From the NCBI GenBank assembly GCA_002899765.1, contig PPDH01000016.1, positions 36,243 through 72,339 of the forward strand: DNA of 36,097 nucleotides. Direction: 5' to 3'. A program made the translations under genes and the position numbers. Positions within the stretch are counted from its first letter, which is position 1; the number at the start of each line of letters is the position of its first letter. Of this stretch, positions 33,714 to 36,097 are shown in pieces. This stretch comes from Sulfurimonas sp. Its GTDB lineage: Bacteria; Campylobacterota; Campylobacteria; Campylobacterales; Sulfurimonadaceae. The notes under the pieces are model-generated. The model saw only the letters and a list, made by a program, of their open reading frames with translations. It was not told the origin of the DNA and searched no databases.

Positions 33714-34256
33714 TTAAATTATCTTTTCAACTTGAGTATAAGAGATATCAACCGGAGTTGCTCTACCAAAAATTGAAACGTTAAGTTTTAGAGTTCCGTG
33801 CTCTAAATCATACTCATCTACAGTTGCCGTAAAATTCGCAAATGGACCATCCGTAATACGAACTGTTTCACCGCTGTCAAAAAACACCTTTGGCTTAGGT
33901 GCCGCTCTATTTTGTACACGATCAAGTATTACATTAATATCATGCTCGCTTAAAGGTGTCGGTGTATTTGCTTCACCGATAAATCCAGAGACCTTTTGAA
34001 TAGTCTGGATAAGATGTTGTATCTCTGTATTGAGATCTATTCTTGCAAAAACATAACCTGAGTAGAGAGACCTCTCAGATATTTTTTTCTTGCCGTCTTT
34101 GACTTCTATAACATCTTCAGTAGGAACAATAACATCTGTTATTTTGTCCTGTAATCCCATCTCTTCAATCATATTTAAGATTGCTAAACGAACTGTTCTC
34201 TCATTTCCATATGTCTGTATAGAGTACCACTGATGATTACTTTTTTTTTCCTCCAC
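33714..34256 (-). CDS. nusG: transcription antitermination/elongation factor NusG
   Basis: NusG binds RNA polymerase and links it to Rho and to the ribosome (through S10). The 180-aa protein has the N-terminal NGN domain (HQWYSIQTYGNERTV, LYSGYVFARI, GFIGEANTPTPLS) and a C-terminal KOW domain (GETVRITDGPFANFTATVDEY). The start is GTG at 34256, supported by an AGGAGT Shine-Dalgarno sequence that overlaps the end of secE; the secE stop is 9 nt upstream. An internal alternative start would cut into the NGN domain. Confidence 0.97.
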   Translation of the reverse strand: MEEKKSNHQWYSIQTYGNERTVRLAILNMIEEMGLQDKITDVIVPTEDVIEVKDGKKKISERSLYSGYVFARIDLNTEIQHLIQTIQKVSGFIGEANTPTPLSEHDINVILDRVQNRAAPKPKVFFDSGETVRITDGPFANFTATVDEYDLEHGTLKLNVSIFGRATPVDISYTQVEKII

Positions 34257-34265
34257 TGCTACTCC

Positions 34266-34445
34266 TTATCCTAAGATTGCTGACATGACCGACGACATTA
34301 TTAAGTCAATCAATGCTAAAAAAGCAGCTATAACAGTAACAACTATTACAACTGAAATATAAGCTTGTTTTACTTGACCTTTTGTAGGAAAAATAACTTT
34401 GCTTAGCTCTATTTTAGCATTTCTGATATGTGTACCTAAATTCAT
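34266..34445 (-). CDS. secE: protein translocase subunit SecE
   Basis: SecE is the small essential clamp subunit of the SecYEG channel. The 59-aa frame starts MNLGTHIRNAKIELSKVIFP, followed by TKGQVKQAYISVVIVVTVIA and a hydrophobic end. This matches single-helix SecE proteins: an amphipathic helix with the KVxxPTKxQ-type motif, then one membrane span (about residues 30-55). It is too short for default gene finders but its place between tRNA-Trp and nusG is canonical. Confidence 0.95.
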   Translation of the reverse strand: MNLGTHIRNAKIELSKVIFPTKGQVKQAYISVVIVVTVIAAFLALIDLIMSSVMSAILG

Positions 34446-34506
34446 TTAACTTTCCTAATAGTCATTAATTATAGATAAAGCCCTATAGCTTTACAAATAA
34501 TTAATG

Positions 34507-34583
34507 TGGCAGGCGTAGAGAGATTCGAACTCCCAACACCCGGATTTGGAATCCGGTGCTCTAACCGTTGGAGCTACACGCCT
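34507..34583 (-). tRNA. tRNA-Trp (anticodon CCA)
   Basis: The 77-nt minus-strand sequence folds into a full cloverleaf. The acceptor stem is AGGCGTG with TACGCCT, discriminator G and an encoded CCA. The anticodon arm is CCGGA-TTCCAAA-TCCGG, giving CCA. The T arm is GGGAG-TTCGAAT-CTCTC. It lies between rpmG and secE, the usual place in this phylum. Confidence 0.98.
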
Positions 34584-34637
34584 ATATTAAAACAAAAAAG
34601 CTAAGTCAAAAAGACTTAAGCTTAAATTGCAACTATA

Positions 34638-34790
34638 TTAGAGTTTCATCTCTTTGTGAACAGTATGCTCACGACAAAACTTACAATATTTTTTTACTGA
34701 AAATTTTTCAGTATGAGTTTTTTTATTTTTAGTAGTGTGATAGTTACGACGAGTACACTTTTCACATCCTAAATGTATTGCTTCTCTCAT
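34638..34790 (-). CDS. rpmG: 50S ribosomal protein L33
   Basis: L33 is a small zinc-ribbon-type protein near the E site. The 50-aa frame begins MREAIHLGCEKCTRRNYHTT and continues with a second Cys pair (KYCKFC) and the end REHTVHKEMKL. Both CxxC pairs are kept, so this is the zinc-binding (C+) form rather than the Cys-less paralogue. It lies 43 nt after tuf and 54 nt before the tRNA gene. Confidence 0.96.
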   Translation of the reverse strand: MREAIHLGCEKCTRRNYHTTKNKKTHTEKFSVKKYCKFCREHTVHKEMKL

Positions 34791-34833
34791 GTTATTAACC
34801 TTTTAAAGGATTTTGCATATCGCCAAAGGCGAA

Positions 34834-36033
34834 TTATGCAAGAATCTCAGCTACAACACCGGCACCAACTGTACGTCCACCCTCACGGATAGCGAACTTA
34901 GTACCTTTTTCCATAGCGATTGGGTGAATTAATTCAACAGTAATACTTACGTTGTCACCTGGCATAACCATCTCAGTACCTTCTGGTAGAGAAATTGCAC
35001 CTGTAACGTCTGTTGTACGAACATAGAACTGTGGACGATAGTTAGTAAAGAAAGGAGTATGACGACCACCCTCTTCTTTGCTTAGTACGTAAATCTCAGC
35101 TGTAAATTTTGTGTGAGGATTGATTGTACCCGGCTTACAAAGTACTTGACCACGCTCAACATCATCTTTACCAATACCACGAACAAGAATACCACAGTTA
35201 TCACCTGCTTCACCTTGATCCATCTCTTTACGGAACATCTCAATACCTGTAACAGTAGTTTTTTGAGTATCACGGATACCAACGATTTCAATAGTATCAC
35301 CTATTTTAACGATACCACGTTCGATACGACCAGTTACAACTGTACCACGTCCAGAGATTGAGAAAACATCCTCAACTGGCATTAAGAAATCTTTATCAGT
35401 TTCACGAGTAGGCTCAGGGATATATCTATCCACTTCAGCCATTAGCTTTTGAATTTTAGCAGACCATGGTCCAAGATTACCGCTTTTTGCTTCTTCTAAA
35501 GCTTCTTTAGCTGAACCTTCAACGATTGGAGTGTCATCACCAGGGAAATCATAAGTATCAAGAAGTTCACGAATTTCCATCTCAACTAACTCTAACAACT
35601 CTTCATCATCAACCATATCTTCTTTGTTCATGAAAACAACGATATAAGGAACACCAACTTGCTTAGAAAGAAGAATGTGCTCACGTGTTTGCGGCATAGG
35701 ACCATCAGCTGCAGAAACAACTAAAATAGCACCATCCATTTGTGCAGCACCCGTAATCATGTTTTTAACATAATCGGCGTGACCCGGACAGTCAACGTGT
35801 GCATAATGACGATTATCTGTTTCATACTCTACGTGTGAAGTTGCGATTGTAATACCACGTTCACGCTCTTCAGGAGCATTATCGATTGCATCATAATCCA
35901 TCATTTTTGCACCGTTAGTTACTGCTAATACTGCAGTAATTGCAGCTGTCAATGTTGTTTTACCATGGTCTACGTGACCAATAGTTCCAATGTTTACGTG
36001 CGGTTTATTACGCTCAAACTTTTCTTTTGCCAT
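34834..36033 (-). CDS. tuf: elongation factor Tu
   Basis: EF-Tu brings aminoacyl-tRNA to the ribosome as a GTP complex. The 399-aa protein has all G motifs: GHVDHGKTT, the switch I region [30 protein letters not shown] and GSAKEAL. Domains II and III follow, with [26 protein letters not shown] and the ending [17 protein letters not shown]. Full length and uninterrupted, unlike fusA. A GGAGGA Shine-Dalgarno sequence and a strong promoter precede it. It heads the 17-kb minus-strand block; no second tuf is in this window. Confidence 0.99.
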   Translation of the reverse strand: MAKEKFERNKPHVNIGTIGHVDHGKTTLTAAITAVLAVTNGAKMMDYDAIDNAPEERERGITIATSHVEYETDNRHYAHVDCPGHADYVKNMITGAAQMDGAILVVSAADGPMPQTREHILLSKQVGVPYIVVFMNKEDMVDDEELLELVEMEIRELLDTYDFPGDDTPIVEGSAKEALEEAKSGNLGPWSAKIQKLMAEVDRYIPEPTRETDKDFLMPVEDVFSISGRGTVVTGRIERGIVKIGDTIEIVGIRDTQKTTVTGIEMFRKEMDQGEAGDNCGILVRGIGKDDVERGQVLCKPGTINPHTKFTAEIYVLSKEEGGRHTPFFTNYRPQFYVRTTDVTGAISLPEGTEMVMPGDNVSITVELIHPIAMEKGTKFAIREGGRTVGAGVVAEILA

Positions 36034-36068
36034 AGTGTCCTCCGACTTAATTTGTGAATAGAAATGGA

Positions 36069-36074
36069 ATTATA
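36069..36074 (-). promoter_or_regulatory. -10 box of tuf
   Basis: On the minus strand TTTTTGGGTATAATTCC has a perfect TATAAT about 35 nt before the tuf ATG, preceded by a T-run, the AT-periodic form usual for Campylobacterota sigma-70 promoters, which lack a fixed -35. It probably drives tuf through nusG or further. Confidence 0.7.
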
Positions 36075-36097
36075 CCCAAAAATTATTCAATTATTGC

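Overview
The window reads as core chromosome of a Campylobacterota (Epsilonproteobacteria) organism, most like the Sulfurimonas/Sulfuricurvum group. The DNA is AT-rich. The gene order tuf-rpmG-tRNA-Trp-secE-nusG-rplKAJL-rpoB-rpoC-rpsL-rpsG-fusA is typical of that phylum. The blocks comEC / yihY / glcD / PgbA-like / M23 peptidase and flgB-flgC-fliE-ftsI match neighbourhoods I remember from Campylobacter. rpoB and rpoC are separate genes, unlike the Helicobacter/Wolinella fusion. Genus assignment is inference.

Layout. 1-1270: an unrecognised gene on the minus strand and an empty AT-rich gap. 1271-5040 (+): ispG, dnaB and a short comEC. 4912-8014 (-): a YihY-type membrane protein, a GlcD-type FAD oxidase and a PgbA-like exported protein. 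8129-9331 (+): an M23 endopeptidase. 9315-12305 (-): priA, with palindromic repeats inserted in frame, and two pseudopilins separated by another palindrome. 12410-15749 (+): a sigma-54 promoter, flgB-flgC-fliE, a repeat cluster, and ftsI. 15726-19081: panC, prfB, two small membrane proteins and the N-degron transferase bpt. 19227-36033 (-): a 17-kb translation and transcription block from tuf down to fusA, with an L10 leader, a hairpin-rich rplL-rpoB gap and hairpin terminators.

Most of the window is ordinary housekeeping. The strongest anomaly is that two essential genes, dnaB and fusA, are each interrupted by one in-frame stop codon (TAG and TAA) in otherwise intact reading frames. Both are explained most simply by a G:C to T:A change, so sequence error or template damage is the leading explanation. 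Real nonsense alleles with suppression, or split proteins, remain possible. The second notable feature is a family of palindromic repeats that lies between genes and also adds about 40 residues to PriA. A third is that convergent gene pairs overlap at their 3' ends, one pair by 129 nt. I see no CRISPR array, insertion sequence, phage or defence locus.
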